From assembly GCF_016107555.1 (NCBI RefSeq), contig NZ_JABASU010000010.1, forward strand, positions 1 to 64,000: a stretch of 64,000 nucleotides of DNA, given 5' to 3'. Both the position numbers and the translations under genes were made by a program. The notes beneath the pieces were generated by a model. The model saw only the letters and a program-made list of their open reading frames with translations. It ran no database searches and was not told the origin of the DNA. Every line of letters begins with the position of its first letter. Position 1 is the stretch's first letter. Below, piece after piece: positions 21,394-31,159 of the stretch. This DNA comes from Psychrobacter celer (lineage in GTDB: Bacteria; Pseudomonadota; Gammaproteobacteria; Pseudomonadales; Moraxellaceae).

Positions 21394-22068
21394 ATGTTTA
21401 CTGGAATTATAGAAAGTGTTGGAAAAGTCACGTCCATGCAGCCTACCGGCGGTGACATACGCTTGACGATAGAGTCAAACGAGCTAGACTTTAGTGATGT
21501 CAAATTGGGCGACTCTATTGCCTCAAATGGTATCTGCCTCACTGTGGTAGAGATTGGCGATAAATCTTACTCTGTCGATGTTTCACGTGAAACGATTGCT
21601 CGTACTGCATTAGAAACCCTAAAGCCTGGGGATATCGTCAATTTGGAAAAAGCGATGCTACCCACCACGCGCTTTGGTGGTCATATCGTCGCAGGTCATG
21701 TCGATGGGGTCGGCCGCGTTAGTAAACTGCAACAAGACGCGCGCTCTATCTATATCGAGATTGAGATCCCAAAAGAGCTGGCGCATTATACCGCGACCAA
21801 AGGCTCTATCACCGTCGATGGCATCAGTCTAACCACCAACCTAGTACGTGACAATGTGGTTTGTCTCAATGTCATCCCGCATACGGCGCAAGTGACCAAT
21901 ATCGCCAAACACTGGCTGGTCGGCAGTAAGGTAAATATCGAGGTAGATATCGTCGCCCGCTATTTGGAACGTCTGTTAAATAAGTCGCAAGCTGGTGACA
22001 TAAACCCACCAAGTCCGCAAAGCCAAATCACTGAGGCATTCTTAGCCGATAATGGTTTTATGAAGTAG
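21394..22068 (+). CDS. ribE: Riboflavin synthase, alpha subunit
   Basis: A 224-residue enzyme that dismutates two 6,7-dimethyl-8-ribityllumazine molecules to give riboflavin. The protein begins MFTGIIESVG, the invariant start of the family, so the ATG at 21394 (after ACGAGG) is right and the upstream in-frame TTG at 21349 is not. The two lumazine-binding repeats are visible (GIIE...SIASNGICLTV and GHIVAGHVDGVG...GSITVDGISLT). A perfect parS-like site lies at 21580-21593 and encodes VSRET. It ends near a strong shared terminator. Confidence 0.96.
   Translation: MFTGIIESVGKVTSMQPTGGDIRLTIESNELDFSDVKLGDSIASNGICLTVVEIGDKSYSVDVSRETIARTALETLKPGDIVNLEKAMLPTTRFGGHIVAGHVDGVGRVSKLQQDARSIYIEIEIPKELAHYTATKGSITVDGISLTTNLVRDNVVCLNVIPHTAQVTNIAKHWLVGSKVNIEVDIVARYLERLLNKSQAGDINPPSPQSQITEAFLADNGFMK
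21580..21593. promoter_or_regulatory. parS-like palindrome GTTTCACGTGAAAC, inside ribE
   Basis: Perfect 14-bp palindrome encoding VSRET in riboflavin synthase. Confidence 0.75.
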
Positions 22069-22094
22069 TGATAAGCTAAAGCGTAGGTATCGTC

Positions 22095-22215
22095 GATTCT
22101 AAATAAAAGAGTCAGGTATTGATTAACCAGCAAGGCTGATAAACGTTTTCTGGCGTGCTGTGCCGTTGCTGACAGAGGCTACAAAAAATTTTATCAGCCT
22201 TGCTTTTACTATACG
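22095..22215. repeat. Dispersed repeat, copy C
   Basis: Core GGCGTGCTGTGCCGTTGCTG followed by ACAGAGGCTACAAAAAA matches the core of copies A, B, D and E. The flanks form an inverted pair (AAGGCTGATAAA / TTTATCAGCCTT), and the left end TAAATAAAAGAGTCAG is related to the left end of the full copies. Confidence 0.6.
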
Positions 22216-22238
22216 ATGCGCACAAAGGCCAGTCAGGT

Positions 22239-22275
22239 AGCGGGTTAATATTTTGATATTAACCCGCTATTTTTT
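22239..22275. terminator. Bidirectional terminator between ribE and the kinase gene
   Basis: Perfect 13-bp stem AGCGGGTTAATAT / ATATTAACCCGCT with a TTTG loop and a T run on the plus-strand side. It can serve both converging genes, although the T run favours ribE. Confidence 0.75.
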
Positions 22276-22314
22276 TTGGATATAGATACAGATATAGATA
22301 TAGTAAGCGGGATT

Positions 22315-25191
22315 TTAGTGTTTTATCAGATGTTTTAGCACAGCCTCGAGCCTTTTCTTATTGATAGGTTTGGATAAAAACTCGTCCATACCCACTTGTA
22401 TACAAGCGTCGCGATCCTCGTCTGAGCTGTTCGCGGTTAGGGCGACGATTGCAATATCATCCCCTTGCGCGCGAATCGCTTGCGTGGCTTGTAGCCCGTC
22501 CATAACTGGCATACGGCAATCCATCAAAATAAGCGAGATATCCTCCCGCTGCGCCTTTAGCTGCTCAAGCGCTTGTTGGCCGTCTTCTGCTACGATACTG
22601 CGATAACCCAGTTTACTTAAGATTTTACAGGCAATTTTTTGATTGGTTGGGCTGTCTTCTACCACCAGTATCAGCGGCTCTACGTCATCCTTGTGTAGGG
22701 GCGCGGCCACCGTCATGTCGTTTTTGGGCGTTTGGGTGGTCAAGGTTTGCCGAACAGGTAGCGTCAGTCGTGTCAGCTCAGAGAGCAGGAAGGCGCTCTC
22801 TAAGGGTTTTAATAAAAAACCATCGCATTGATCCAGCAGGACAGAGGGAATACGGCGCTCAGGCTTCATGCTACACAAAATCTTAGGCAGTGATTTTTTA
22901 GACAATAAGTCATGTAGTGCTTGACATCTATCGTTGCTGGCCAGTATCAGGCGCTCTTTGGTTGCCTGTGTCTTTGATGCATAGCTCTTTGGTGCGGTCT
23001 TCGATTCGTTGATAGAGGTCTCGGCGGACAGTTTGTCGCTTTGCTCTGCCACTGGGTCAGAGAGGTTTATGGCGGTGTGGTCAGTATAGTATTCATAATC
23101 CAATAACAAGATGGGCGCTAGGCTCTGGGCGTCTTTGCCAAGCCGCTCGGCCAAGTGCTCGATGGTGGCACTATCAACATCGGTATAGATCGTCGCTGGA
23201 ATTGATAAACAGTGGCACAAGCGGCGCAAGTAATCGGCCAGCAAGGTCTGGTTGACCACGGCGATAAGATGAATATGCTGTAAGTGCTGGTGTGGGTGAT
23301 AAATCGGCTGATAACTTGGCTGCCGACAAGGCAGATAGAGGTTAAAGGTGCTGCCTTTATTGACCGCGCTTTTTAGCTCAATAAAACCGCCAAGCAAACG
23401 GGCAAAACTATTGACGTTATTTAAGCCCAAACCCGCTTCGATACCATGGTAATAAGTGAGGTTGTTGTGTTGCTGAAAGGACGGGCTTTGTTTATTAAAA
23501 TAACTCAATAACTGATGCTGTTTGGCGATATCGATACCTGTGCCTGAGTCTTTGATACTAAAACGTACCCAGTAGTGCGTCTGCTGCGCTTTTACCTGTT
23601 CATTGATCGGTAGTAGGCTGCCTTTATTGATTTGAGATACTTGCTCAGGACTGATAGCATCGATTGCCAAGGCGACGTAGCCTGAGGGAGTAAACTTGAT
23701 TGCATTGTGAAGTAGATTTAAGAGTATCTGGCGCAGGCGTGTATGATCTGTATCGATCACACGAGGACACTCTGGATCAAAGAAATAAATAAACTCTAGC
23801 CCCTGCTGGCGCGCATGATCTACGGCCGCGTCACCCACTTCTTGTCCAAGCTTATAAATATCGACAGGCGCTATGCTCAGGCGGGTTTTTCGAACCTCTA
23901 TATCGCCAATATCTAGCATGTCGTTGAGCGTGGTGAGCATATAGTGACTGGTTTTTATCAGTGTCTCAAGCGTGTGGTTTTGCTTGTCGGTCAAGGTGCT
24001 AGGGTCGATAGGCTCGAGTGTGTCTATCAAAGACTCCAGCGGTAGGCGCAGTTTACGCCCCATGATGGAGCGCAGCTCGCTAAACTCATCGATTTTTTGT
24101 TGTAATTGTTGGTTTTTTAGCCGTAGCTGCTCTGTTTGGCTGGCCAGTTCATTGATATTATTGAGCAAAACGGTAAAGCCATGCACCTGTCCGTGCTCAC
24201 CAAACCATGGCGTCACATGCAGCTGATAGGTTTGTTGGTCTTTTATTCCTAGCACCGTTAGCGTACGCGTGACGCGCAGATTAACCAGCCTTTGTAGCAG
24301 TTGTTGGGTGGGGTCGTCTTTGCCAGCGACAAAGTCTGTCAGCTGCTCGCTGCCACTGCTGTGCGCAGGTCTGATAAAGACTTGTTCAAAACGCTGGTTA
24401 AAAAAACTGATTTGACCGTGGCGCATGATCATTGCCATCGGTAATGGTGCTTGCTCAATCAGGCGCTCAAGACGGTGCTTGAGGGTTTTGATGCGGCGAT
24501 AGTCGTTGTGTAGCTGATAATTGATACGGCCGAGCGCATGACCTAAGCGTAAAAACTCCGCAGTCGATTGGCTTTCTAAAAATGGCGGCGGGGTATAGGC
24601 TTCTTTTGCATTATCACTCAAATTATCCGTATAACGTAATAGTTGCTCCCAGTTGGTGCGTCGCTTGAGCATGTATAGCAGTGCAGTGATAAACAACGCA
24701 ATGGCTGCCATCAGTGGCAACCAGTATTTATAAGAGGTCCAGTCGATATCAAGCGGCTTATGACGCAATATCATATATATCCGTTGGCCACTATCTAGCT
24801 CAATGGTGCCCGCCAGATTGCGCGCATTGAGCGTATAAGCGCCATTATTCTGAGCAGAGGCTCTGACAGTCGGGAACGTCACTGTCGAAAACGCAGGCTC
24901 GTTCGGACGGGTATCACGATGAATGTATGTCTGTCCGGAGGGCAGCATAAAGATAAGCTGATAGCTGATGCCGTTAAGTGCCGGATGCGCCAAAACCCCC
25001 TTTAGCTCATCGTTTCGTAGCACAGCATGCTCAGTGAGCTCGTGTTGTAAGGTAAAAAAAGTATCGACGCTGTGCTGCTGTTGATACTGCCTCATACCAT
25101 CAAACAACATAACATAATACAGTACTAGCATCACCAGCAACGTTAGGACATAAAATAACAATAAGCGCTGTAAGGACTGAAACTGTTGCAT
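22315..25191 (-). CDS. Hybrid sensor kinase-like protein lacking the H-box His
   Basis: A 958-residue inner-membrane protein built like GacS/BarA. Membrane segments at about 10-30 and 156-176 enclose a periplasmic sensor domain; a PAS-like region (about 240-345) and coiled coil follow. The dimerisation domain aligns with the canonical MSHExRTPL box as MGRKLRLPL (377-385), so Arg379 replaces the phospho-accepting His. The ATPase domain keeps its N box (LLNLLHNAIKFT), DSGTGID and GLGLNNV. A first receiver-like domain (about 650-830) is degenerate, while the last receiver (839-958) has VEDSPTN, Asp891 in LMDCRMP and the Lys of SKPI. No Hpt domain. It may act as an ATP-binding regulator, or as a target of another kinase. 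Divergent from fmt. Confidence 0.8.
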   Translation of the reverse strand: MQQFQSLQRLLLFYVLTLLVMLVLYYVMLFDGMRQYQQQHSVDTFFTLQHELTEHAVLRNDELKGVLAHPALNGISYQLIFMLPSGQTYIHRDTRPNEPAFSTVTFPTVRASAQNNGAYTLNARNLAGTIELDSGQRIYMILRHKPLDIDWTSYKYWLPLMAAIALFITALLYMLKRRTNWEQLLRYTDNLSDNAKEAYTPPPFLESQSTAEFLRLGHALGRINYQLHNDYRRIKTLKHRLERLIEQAPLPMAMIMRHGQISFFNQRFEQVFIRPAHSSGSEQLTDFVAGKDDPTQQLLQRLVNLRVTRTLTVLGIKDQQTYQLHVTPWFGEHGQVHGFTVLLNNINELASQTEQLRLKNQQLQQKIDEFSELRSIMGRKLRLPLESLIDTLEPIDPSTLTDKQNHTLETLIKTSHYMLTTLNDMLDIGDIEVRKTRLSIAPVDIYKLGQEVGDAAVDHARQQGLEFIYFFDPECPRVIDTDHTRLRQILLNLLHNAIKFTPSGYVALAIDAISPEQVSQINKGSLLPINEQVKAQQTHYWVRFSIKDSGTGIDIAKQHQLLSYFNKQSPSFQQHNNLTYYHGIEAGLGLNNVNSFARLLGGFIELKSAVNKGSTFNLYLPCRQPSYQPIYHPHQHLQHIHLIAVVNQTLLADYLRRLCHCLSIPATIYTDVDSATIEHLAERLGKDAQSLAPILLLDYEYYTDHTAINLSDPVAEQSDKLSAETSINESKTAPKSYASKTQATKERLILASNDRCQALHDLLSKKSLPKILCSMKPERRIPSVLLDQCDGFLLKPLESAFLLSELTRLTLPVRQTLTTQTPKNDMTVAAPLHKDDVEPLILVVEDSPTNQKIACKILSKLGYRSIVAEDGQQALEQLKAQREDISLILMDCRMPVMDGLQATQAIRAQGDDIAIVALTANSSDEDRDACIQVGMDEFLSKPINKKRLEAVLKHLIKH

Positions 25192-25437
25192 GAAAGCGAG
25201 GTCCTATATCGTCACTTAGCAGGATAAATGTGGCATGAAAACTACCATGATAAAGCAGTCAATGTCTTTAATATAACCAATGACGGTTATCTATAGCAAA
25301 ACAACCGCTGTTTTATTGTCTATAGCGCCTATTATAAAGCGAAAAGACCTCGTAAGTAACGCTGAGTAGGCGAGGTTACAATCATGGCACAATACGCCAA
25401 ACTCACCTATAATGAAGCACCGAACCCTATATAATGC
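25192..25437. other. Divergent promoter region, kinase / fmt
   Basis: 246 bp between divergent genes; AT-rich in the middle. No operator or clear promoter is recognisable. Confidence 0.35.
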
Positions 25438-26529
25438 ATGATTATGACGACAATTGCTCCTGCTTCTAAGCTATCCCCTTCATCTAGCCTTGCCGACACA
25501 ACTTCTAGCACGCCATTACGTGTGGTGTTTGCTGGGACGCCTGAGTTTGCGGCGGTCAGCCTCGAGTCGCTCATTGCCCAGCAACAAGCACTCAACATAG
25601 AGATTGTGGCGGTTTATACCCAGCCTGATCGCAAAGCGGGCCGCGGGCAAAAACTAGCCGCCTCAGCGGTCAAGCAAGTGGCGCTCGCCCATGATATCGT
25701 GGTAGAGCAGCCACCGACCTTTAAAAAATCGAGCACCGAAGGTATGGCAGCCCGCCAGACGCTGCGTAGCTATCAGCCCGATGTGATGATTGTCGCCGCT
25801 TATGGGCTGATACTACCTGCGGGCGTACTGACGATACCCACTTATGGCTGTCTTAATATTCATGCTTCGCTACTGCCGCGCTGGCGTGGTGCAGCGCCCA
25901 TCCATCGTGCGCTCTTGGCAGGCGATAGTGAGACTGGTATTACCATTATGCAGATGGATCAGGGACTAGACACCGGTGATATGCTCTACAAAGTCAGTGC
26001 GCCTATCACTGCTGATGACACGGCAGCCAGCCTACACGACAAAATGGCAACATTGGGTGCGGACGCCATCGGTACTGTGTTAAAGGATTTGGCGCATTAC
26101 CAAGCCCAAGCCGCCGCGCAAGATGACAGTCAAGCCAATTACGCCGAAAAACTTGTCAAAACCGAAGGCGAGATTGACTGGGCACAATCGGCGACGATGA
26201 TTGAGCGTCAAATTCGTGGTCTGACACCGTGGCCAGGCGCTTATACTTTTTTCAATGGTCAGCGTGTGAAGATTTTGGCCAGCCTACCTGTCAACCCCTC
26301 GCAGCAAACCGAACTGCCCGCTGGTACCATCATCAGTGTTGGACGCAAAGCGATATTGGTCGCTTGTGGCAAAGAGGATAGCTTGGCGGCCAGTCATACT
26401 GAGCAGGCGAGTGGGACATTGGCCATTACTCATCTGCAGTTTGCAGGTGGCAAGCCGATGACAGCAGAGCAAGTCTGCCATGGCAACCAATTAAATGATG
26501 GCGACCAGTTCACCAAAGAATCAAACTAA
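25438..26529 (+). CDS. fmt: Methionyl-tRNA formyltransferase
   Basis: A 363-residue enzyme that formylates initiator Met-tRNA from 10-formyltetrahydrofolate. Visible motifs are RVVFAGTPEFAA near residue 29, the formyltransferase signature region LNIHASLLPRWRGAAPIHRA (about 139-158) and TGITIMQMDQGLDTGD. It is about 50 residues longer than usual, with an extra Ser/Thr-rich N-terminus (about 1-26) that raises the possibility of a later start, although no better ATG is seen before RVVF. It is followed by rsmB, the usual partner; def is not in the window. Confidence 0.95.
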   Translation: MIMTTIAPASKLSPSSSLADTTSSTPLRVVFAGTPEFAAVSLESLIAQQQALNIEIVAVYTQPDRKAGRGQKLAASAVKQVALAHDIVVEQPPTFKKSSTEGMAARQTLRSYQPDVMIVAAYGLILPAGVLTIPTYGCLNIHASLLPRWRGAAPIHRALLAGDSETGITIMQMDQGLDTGDMLYKVSAPITADDTAASLHDKMATLGADAIGTVLKDLAHYQAQAAAQDDSQANYAEKLVKTEGEIDWAQSATMIERQIRGLTPWPGAYTFFNGQRVKILASLPVNPSQQTELPAGTIISVGRKAILVACGKEDSLAASHTEQASGTLAITHLQFAGGKPMTAEQVCHGNQLNDGDQFTKESN

Positions 26530-26613
26530 TTAATTAAGCTTAATGTACTTTAGTTATAAGTTATCTAACCTTTATCAGACGCTATCGCGCATACGTCAAG
26601 GAACAGCAACTCA

Positions 26614-28188
26614 ATGAGACATCCCAGCCCCGCGTCTAAAAACCATAAACCCTCAAGCAACCTGATTATGAATGGCAGTGTCCGCGTACGAGTCATACGT
26701 ACCTTGTTGGCCATTCAAAATGGGCAGTCGTTGGCAAGCGTTCTTGACCCTTTGCTCAACAGCTTGCACGATGGTGATAAAGGGTTTGCCCATGCGCTAC
26801 TTTTGACGACCTTACGCCAGTGGCATGCACTGGCGCGGCTGCTGGATAGTTTGGCGGACAACCCTATCGATGAAGTCGAGGTTCGTACCACCATTCAGGT
26901 CGGTCTGGTGCAGCTACTGTATCTAGAAGTCGCTGACCACGCCGCGATACACGAAACGGTGGAGGCGGCAAAAGAGGTCGGCTTTGCTCATGCGACTGGT
27001 CTTATCAATGCCATCCTGCGCAAGGTTGCCAAAAACCCCAATAAGTTTCGCAAAAAATGCAATAAAAACCACAGCCTGCCGAACTGGCTTGCTTATCAGC
27101 TCAAGCAAGACTGGAGCGATCAGTATGATGCGCTGACACAAGGGCTGCGGCAGTCAGCCTCGATGTTTTTACGAGTAAACGCGGCGGCCACCTCAGTTAC
27201 AGAGTATCAAGAAGCGCTAAGCGGGGCAGAGATTGAGACAGAGCTGACCGAGATGACCACAGGTTTTTGTCTACCCAGTGCCTCTAACGCTGCGCCCGTT
27301 ACCCTAGCCACTACAGGTCTGCGGCTACGCCAAAGCACTGCTGTCAGCGCCTTGCCTGACTTCGCTGACGGCATCGTGAGTGTACAGGACATGCACGCGC
27401 AGCTTGCGGCACCGATTATCCATCGTGCTTTGATGAGTAAGGTGAGCGCTGATAAATCTCAGGCGGGCTTGGATAATCATGAGCTGCATATCTTAGATGC
27501 TTGCGCGGCACCTGGGGGCAAGCTGGCGCATTGGCTAGAATTATTGAGCTCTGAAGATGCGTCAGTCTTGTTTCACGTGAAACAAGACGATACAGCGGTG
27601 ACATCAGTGCCTACGGGTATTAAGCTCACCGCTATCGATAACGAAGCATCGCGCATCGAGCGTATTTATGACAACCTAAAGCGCCTTAACTTTACCCAGA
27701 CAGACTTGGCACAAAGTAGCAGTGGTATCGCCCTAGATATCGTCTGCGCCGATGCAACCCGCTGGCGCAGCACTGGTGCGTCTAAAAAGCAAGATTCTGC
27801 TAAAAACAGCGGCGTATTTGATGCTATATTACTGGATTCGCCTTGTACGGCGACCGGCGTGATTCGTCGTCATCCAGATATCAGCCTCTTGCGTACCGAA
27901 GAGGACGTCGAGCAGACTGCGTTATTGCAAGCAGAAATATTGCAAAACCTATGGCCACAGCTCAAAGTCGGCGGTTACTTGTTATATGTGACTTGCTCTA
28001 TTTTAAAGCAAGAAAACGTCCTGCAAATGCAAGACTTTGTCAGTCGTCATGACGATGCGGCGGCGGTTGCGTTTACTGAGGCGTGTAGTTGGGGTATCGA
28101 ACAAGCGATCGGGCGTCAATGCTTGCCGATAGATCGCGATGGTGGCGATGGTTTTTATTATGCGCTGCTACAGAAGACAATGGCATAA
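26614..28188 (+). CDS. rsmB: 16S rRNA (cytosine-967 C5)-methyltransferase RsmB
   Basis: A 524-residue methyltransferase that modifies C967 of 16S rRNA. It has the N-terminal NusB-like RNA-binding domain (about 20-160) and the Rossmann methyltransferase domain with DACAAPGGKLAH (SAM binding), LLDSPCTATGVIRRHPD (with the PC catalytic motif) and VTCSILKQEN (second catalytic Cys). It is about 90 residues longer than E. coli RsmB because of inserts at about 250-300 and 310-330; a perfect parS-like site falls in the latter and encodes FHVKQ. It lies 84 bp downstream of fmt. Confidence 0.95.
   Translation: MRHPSPASKNHKPSSNLIMNGSVRVRVIRTLLAIQNGQSLASVLDPLLNSLHDGDKGFAHALLLTTLRQWHALARLLDSLADNPIDEVEVRTTIQVGLVQLLYLEVADHAAIHETVEAAKEVGFAHATGLINAILRKVAKNPNKFRKKCNKNHSLPNWLAYQLKQDWSDQYDALTQGLRQSASMFLRVNAAATSVTEYQEALSGAEIETELTEMTTGFCLPSASNAAPVTLATTGLRLRQSTAVSALPDFADGIVSVQDMHAQLAAPIIHRALMSKVSADKSQAGLDNHELHILDACAAPGGKLAHWLELLSSEDASVLFHVKQDDTAVTSVPTGIKLTAIDNEASRIERIYDNLKRLNFTQTDLAQSSSGIALDIVCADATRWRSTGASKKQDSAKNSGVFDAILLDSPCTATGVIRRHPDISLLRTEEDVEQTALLQAEILQNLWPQLKVGGYLLYVTCSILKQENVLQMQDFVSRHDDAAAVAFTEACSWGIEQAIGRQCLPIDRDGGDGFYYALLQKTMA
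27570..27583. promoter_or_regulatory. parS-like palindrome GTTTCACGTGAAAC, inside rsmB
   Basis: Perfect 14-bp palindrome in a family-variable loop of RsmB, encoding FHVKQ. Confidence 0.75.
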
Positions 28189-28246
28189 AACTGCTGAATA
28201 AACCGTTTTAAATATTGAAAAAAATCATTGTAGACAGGACAATCTC

Positions 28247-29668
28247 ATGAAATATATCAGTACCCGTGGTCAGACAGCACCGATGGATTTTAGTGATGTG
28301 CTTTTGATGGGGCTTGCGCCAGATGGCGGTTTGATGCTGCCTGAGCAGTATCCGAGCATTGATAGCGCTACCCTTGATGAGTGGCGTACGCTGAGCTATC
28401 CGCAGCTTGCCATGGCGATTATGCAGCGCTTTGCCACGGATATCCCGGCGGCTGATTTGCAAGATATCATCGAGCGTACTTATACCGCTGACGTATTTGG
28501 TTCTGATGAGATTGTCCCTGTCCGCAAACTTGAAGACGACCTGTATATTTTGGGATTGTCCAATGGTCCGACGCTGGCATTTAAAGATGTGGCTATGCAG
28601 TTTTTGGGCAATGCCTTTGAATACGTGCTGAAAAAGAAAGGCGCGCGGATTACCATCATTGGTGCCACCAGTGGTGATACGGGCAGTGCGGCGGAGTATG
28701 CGCTACGCGGCAAAGAAAATATCGAAGTCTTTATGCTGTCACCGCATGGCAAGATGAGTGAGTTTCAGCGTGCGCAGATGTATAGTTTGACTGATGACAA
28801 TATCCATAATATCGCCATCGACGGTATGTTTGATGACTGTCAAGATATCGTCAAAGCGCTGCAACAGGACGCGGCATTCAAAGCCGCTTATAATCTCGGT
28901 ACGGTGAACTCGATCAACTGGGGCCGTATCCTTGCGCAAATCGTTTATTACTTTAAGGCCTATTTTGCCGTCACCACAAGCAATGACGAAAAAGTCAGCT
29001 TTAGCGTACCATCGGGAAATTTTGGCAATATTTGTGCCGGTCACATTGCTCGTGAGATGGGGCTGCCAGTCGATCGCCTTATCGTCGCCACCAACGAAAA
29101 CGATGTGCTCAATGATTTCTTTAATCAAGGTGCCTATCAGCCGCGCCCAGCTGAGCAGACTTACGTGACCTCTAGCCCATCGATGGATATCTCAAAAGCC
29201 TCTAACTTTGAGCGTTTTGTCTATTTACTGCTCGACAAAGACAGCGCGCGCGTCCATGCGTTGTTTGAAGGCGTAAAATCCGGCCAAGGGTTTGATTTGT
29301 CTGATTTGATGGAAGCAGTTAACACACGTTATGGTTTTGCTGCTGGCAAATCCACCCATAGCGACCGCTTACAAACCATCAAGGCGCTTTATGAGCAGCA
29401 TGGTGAGTTGGTTGATCCGCACACTGCCGATGGTATTAAAGTCGCTAAAGAATTACAACGCGCAGGCGAAGTTATCGTATGTGCCGAGACTGCTTTGCCT
29501 GTAAAGTTTGCCGATACCATTGTTGAGGCTGTTGGGCAAATTCAGATTGCTCGTCCAGCGCATACCGAGGGGCTAGAGGACTTGCCGCAGCATGTCGTGG
29601 TATTAGACAATGACGCTGAGCTGGTCGCTGAACAAATTCGTCAACATGTAACGGCAAACCCAGCGTAA
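28247..29668 (+). CDS. thrC: Threonine synthase
   Basis: A 473-residue PLP enzyme that converts O-phosphohomoserine to threonine. It belongs to the longer proteobacterial/yeast form: N-terminal MKYISTRGQTAPMDFSDVLL, PLP-lysine in GPTLAFKDVAMQF (about 109-121), GATSGDTGSAAEYAL (phosphate contacts) and the SGNFGNICAG loop. ATG start preceded by an ACAGGACA leader. It stands alone, without hom or thrB beside it. Confidence 0.96.
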   Translation: MKYISTRGQTAPMDFSDVLLMGLAPDGGLMLPEQYPSIDSATLDEWRTLSYPQLAMAIMQRFATDIPAADLQDIIERTYTADVFGSDEIVPVRKLEDDLYILGLSNGPTLAFKDVAMQFLGNAFEYVLKKKGARITIIGATSGDTGSAAEYALRGKENIEVFMLSPHGKMSEFQRAQMYSLTDDNIHNIAIDGMFDDCQDIVKALQQDAAFKAAYNLGTVNSINWGRILAQIVYYFKAYFAVTTSNDEKVSFSVPSGNFGNICAGHIAREMGLPVDRLIVATNENDVLNDFFNQGAYQPRPAEQTYVTSSPSMDISKASNFERFVYLLLDKDSARVHALFEGVKSGQGFDLSDLMEAVNTRYGFAAGKSTHSDRLQTIKALYEQHGELVDPHTADGIKVAKELQRAGEVIVCAETALPVKFADTIVEAVGQIQIARPAHTEGLEDLPQHVVVLDNDAELVAEQIRQHVTANPA

Positions 29669-29997
29669 TTAATAAAGGTATTTAACGCTCATTGTAAAAA
29701 GCAAATCTAGGAAATCATCCACATAAAGGTTACGGCATTGTAATAAAGTGTTTATGATTGTGTTATGGTAGATATAATTGTAATATGAGAAACAGCGTCG
29801 GCAAGTCATCATCGTGCTAGACGCTTTTTTAGCCATAAACATCAGTCAATTACAAAAAACAGCTGCCCAATAGGCGTCATAATAATTGCATTGCTGTGTC
29901 TGTAAACTGCGCTGAGTCTCTACGAATATATAATCGAAGGGCTTGACAGGTATAGACGTAAGTAGGGTTTGTTAAGGCGGCGACAGCGGTACATATT
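29669..29997. other. 329-bp spacer, thrC to LysM gene
   Basis: No open frame. It contains a TATAAT hexamer at 29773-29778 followed at 29794-29827 by an AGCGTC...GACGCT inverted repeat with a long loop and six T, which might end thrC or a short independent transcript. The rest is AT-rich and featureless. Confidence 0.4.
29794..29827 (+). terminator. Possible terminator after thrC
   Basis: AGCGTC / GACGCT stem with an unusually long loop (about 21 nt) and a TTTTTT tail. Weak stem, so low certainty. Confidence 0.4.
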
Positions 29998-31107
29998 GTG
30001 GATATAACAATGAAGATGAGCTTAAAAAAGATAGCAAAAGCACTGTTGATCACGACATTTAGCAGTGCCATGCTAATGAGTACTGCCTACGCCAATAATC
30101 CACCACCTACCATCAAAGCCGATGCCCCCAATCGCTACATCGTTAAAAAAGGCGATACCTTATGGGATATCTCTGGGCGCTACTTAGACAGCCCATGGCG
30201 CTGGAAAGAGATTTGGGCAACCAATAAACAAATCAAAAACCCGCATCTGATCTACCCAAACGACATCCTTATCTTGTGCGTGATTCAGGGTAAAACCTTG
30301 GTCGGTGTCGATACGGGCGAAGGCTGTGCAGGAATCGAAAAGCAACTGACGGGTGATGTCACCGCCAGTGCGGTCACTGTGACCTCAACGGCCAACAGTA
30401 TCCCTCCTATTCCTTGGTCAGCAATTCAGCATTGGCTCGATAAGACCATCATTGTCGATCCACAAGATTTTAATACCACGCCATACATCTTGGCTTCTAA
30501 AAACCGCAACTTAATCACCGCCAGTGGTGATAAGGTCTATGCCAAAGGCGTACCACTGATCGTGGGGCAACGCTATGGCATTTACCGTGAAGGTGAGAGA
30601 TACGTCGAGCCAAAAACCCAAAAAGTCATCGGTCTTGAAGTTACCCAAGTGGCCACAGGCCTAGTGACATCGACAGAAAGCAACGGCGTCACTAGTCTGC
30701 AACTGACAGACAGCTATGGCAAAGAAGTACGCGAAGGTGATCGGGTATTTGTAGAATTAGACAATGCGATCCCGCCTGTGTTTTATCCAACCCCAGCCAG
30801 CGTCAGTCGTGGCGGTATGATCGTACGAGTGATGGATTCGATCAGCTCCGCAGCAAAAGGCAGCGTGGTCGCCATCAACCTTGGTAGTACGCATGGTGCC
30901 AAACCTGGTGATGTGTTGACTGTGTACCAAAAAGGACCATTGGTGCGTGATATCAGAGACAATGATACGCCAGTGCGTTTGCCAAACGAGCCAAGTGGGA
31001 TGCTGATGGTTTTTAATACGTTTGAACATATCAGCTACGCCTATGTACTGGATTCTGAGCTGCCACTAAATGTCGGTGATCAGTTATTACCGCCGCCATA
31101 TTTATAA
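29998..31107 (+). CDS. LysM-domain envelope protein
   Basis: A 369-residue protein with a signal peptide (about 1-32, cut after STAYA) and a LysM peptidoglycan-binding domain at about 48-95 (YIVKKGDTLWDISGRYLDSP...NPHLIYPNDIL). The rest is a soluble beta-rich region without a recognised catalytic motif. This architecture and position directly upstream of dprA-tsaC match the conserved LysM gene of many gammaproteobacteria, of uncertain role in the envelope. The GTG at 29998 is shown; the ATG at 30010 or 30016 is also plausible. Confidence 0.85.
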   Translation: MDITMKMSLKKIAKALLITTFSSAMLMSTAYANNPPPTIKADAPNRYIVKKGDTLWDISGRYLDSPWRWKEIWATNKQIKNPHLIYPNDILILCVIQGKTLVGVDTGEGCAGIEKQLTGDVTASAVTVTSTANSIPPIPWSAIQHWLDKTIIVDPQDFNTTPYILASKNRNLITASGDKVYAKGVPLIVGQRYGIYREGERYVEPKTQKVIGLEVTQVATGLVTSTESNGVTSLQLTDSYGKEVREGDRVFVELDNAIPPVFYPTPASVSRGGMIVRVMDSISSAAKGSVVAINLGSTHGAKPGDVLTVYQKGPLVRDIRDNDTPVRLPNEPSGMLMVFNTFEHISYAYVLDSELPLNVGDQLLPPPYL

Positions 31108-31159
31108 ACACGCCAAATACAGTACAAGGTTTTGAGATGAGCACCCGATCTTAGCGGAG

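Noticed and set aside
22281-22303. ATAGAT-type simple repeat as a phase-variation tract
   Set aside because: It is short, imperfect and downstream of both converging genes, so slippage would change nothing.
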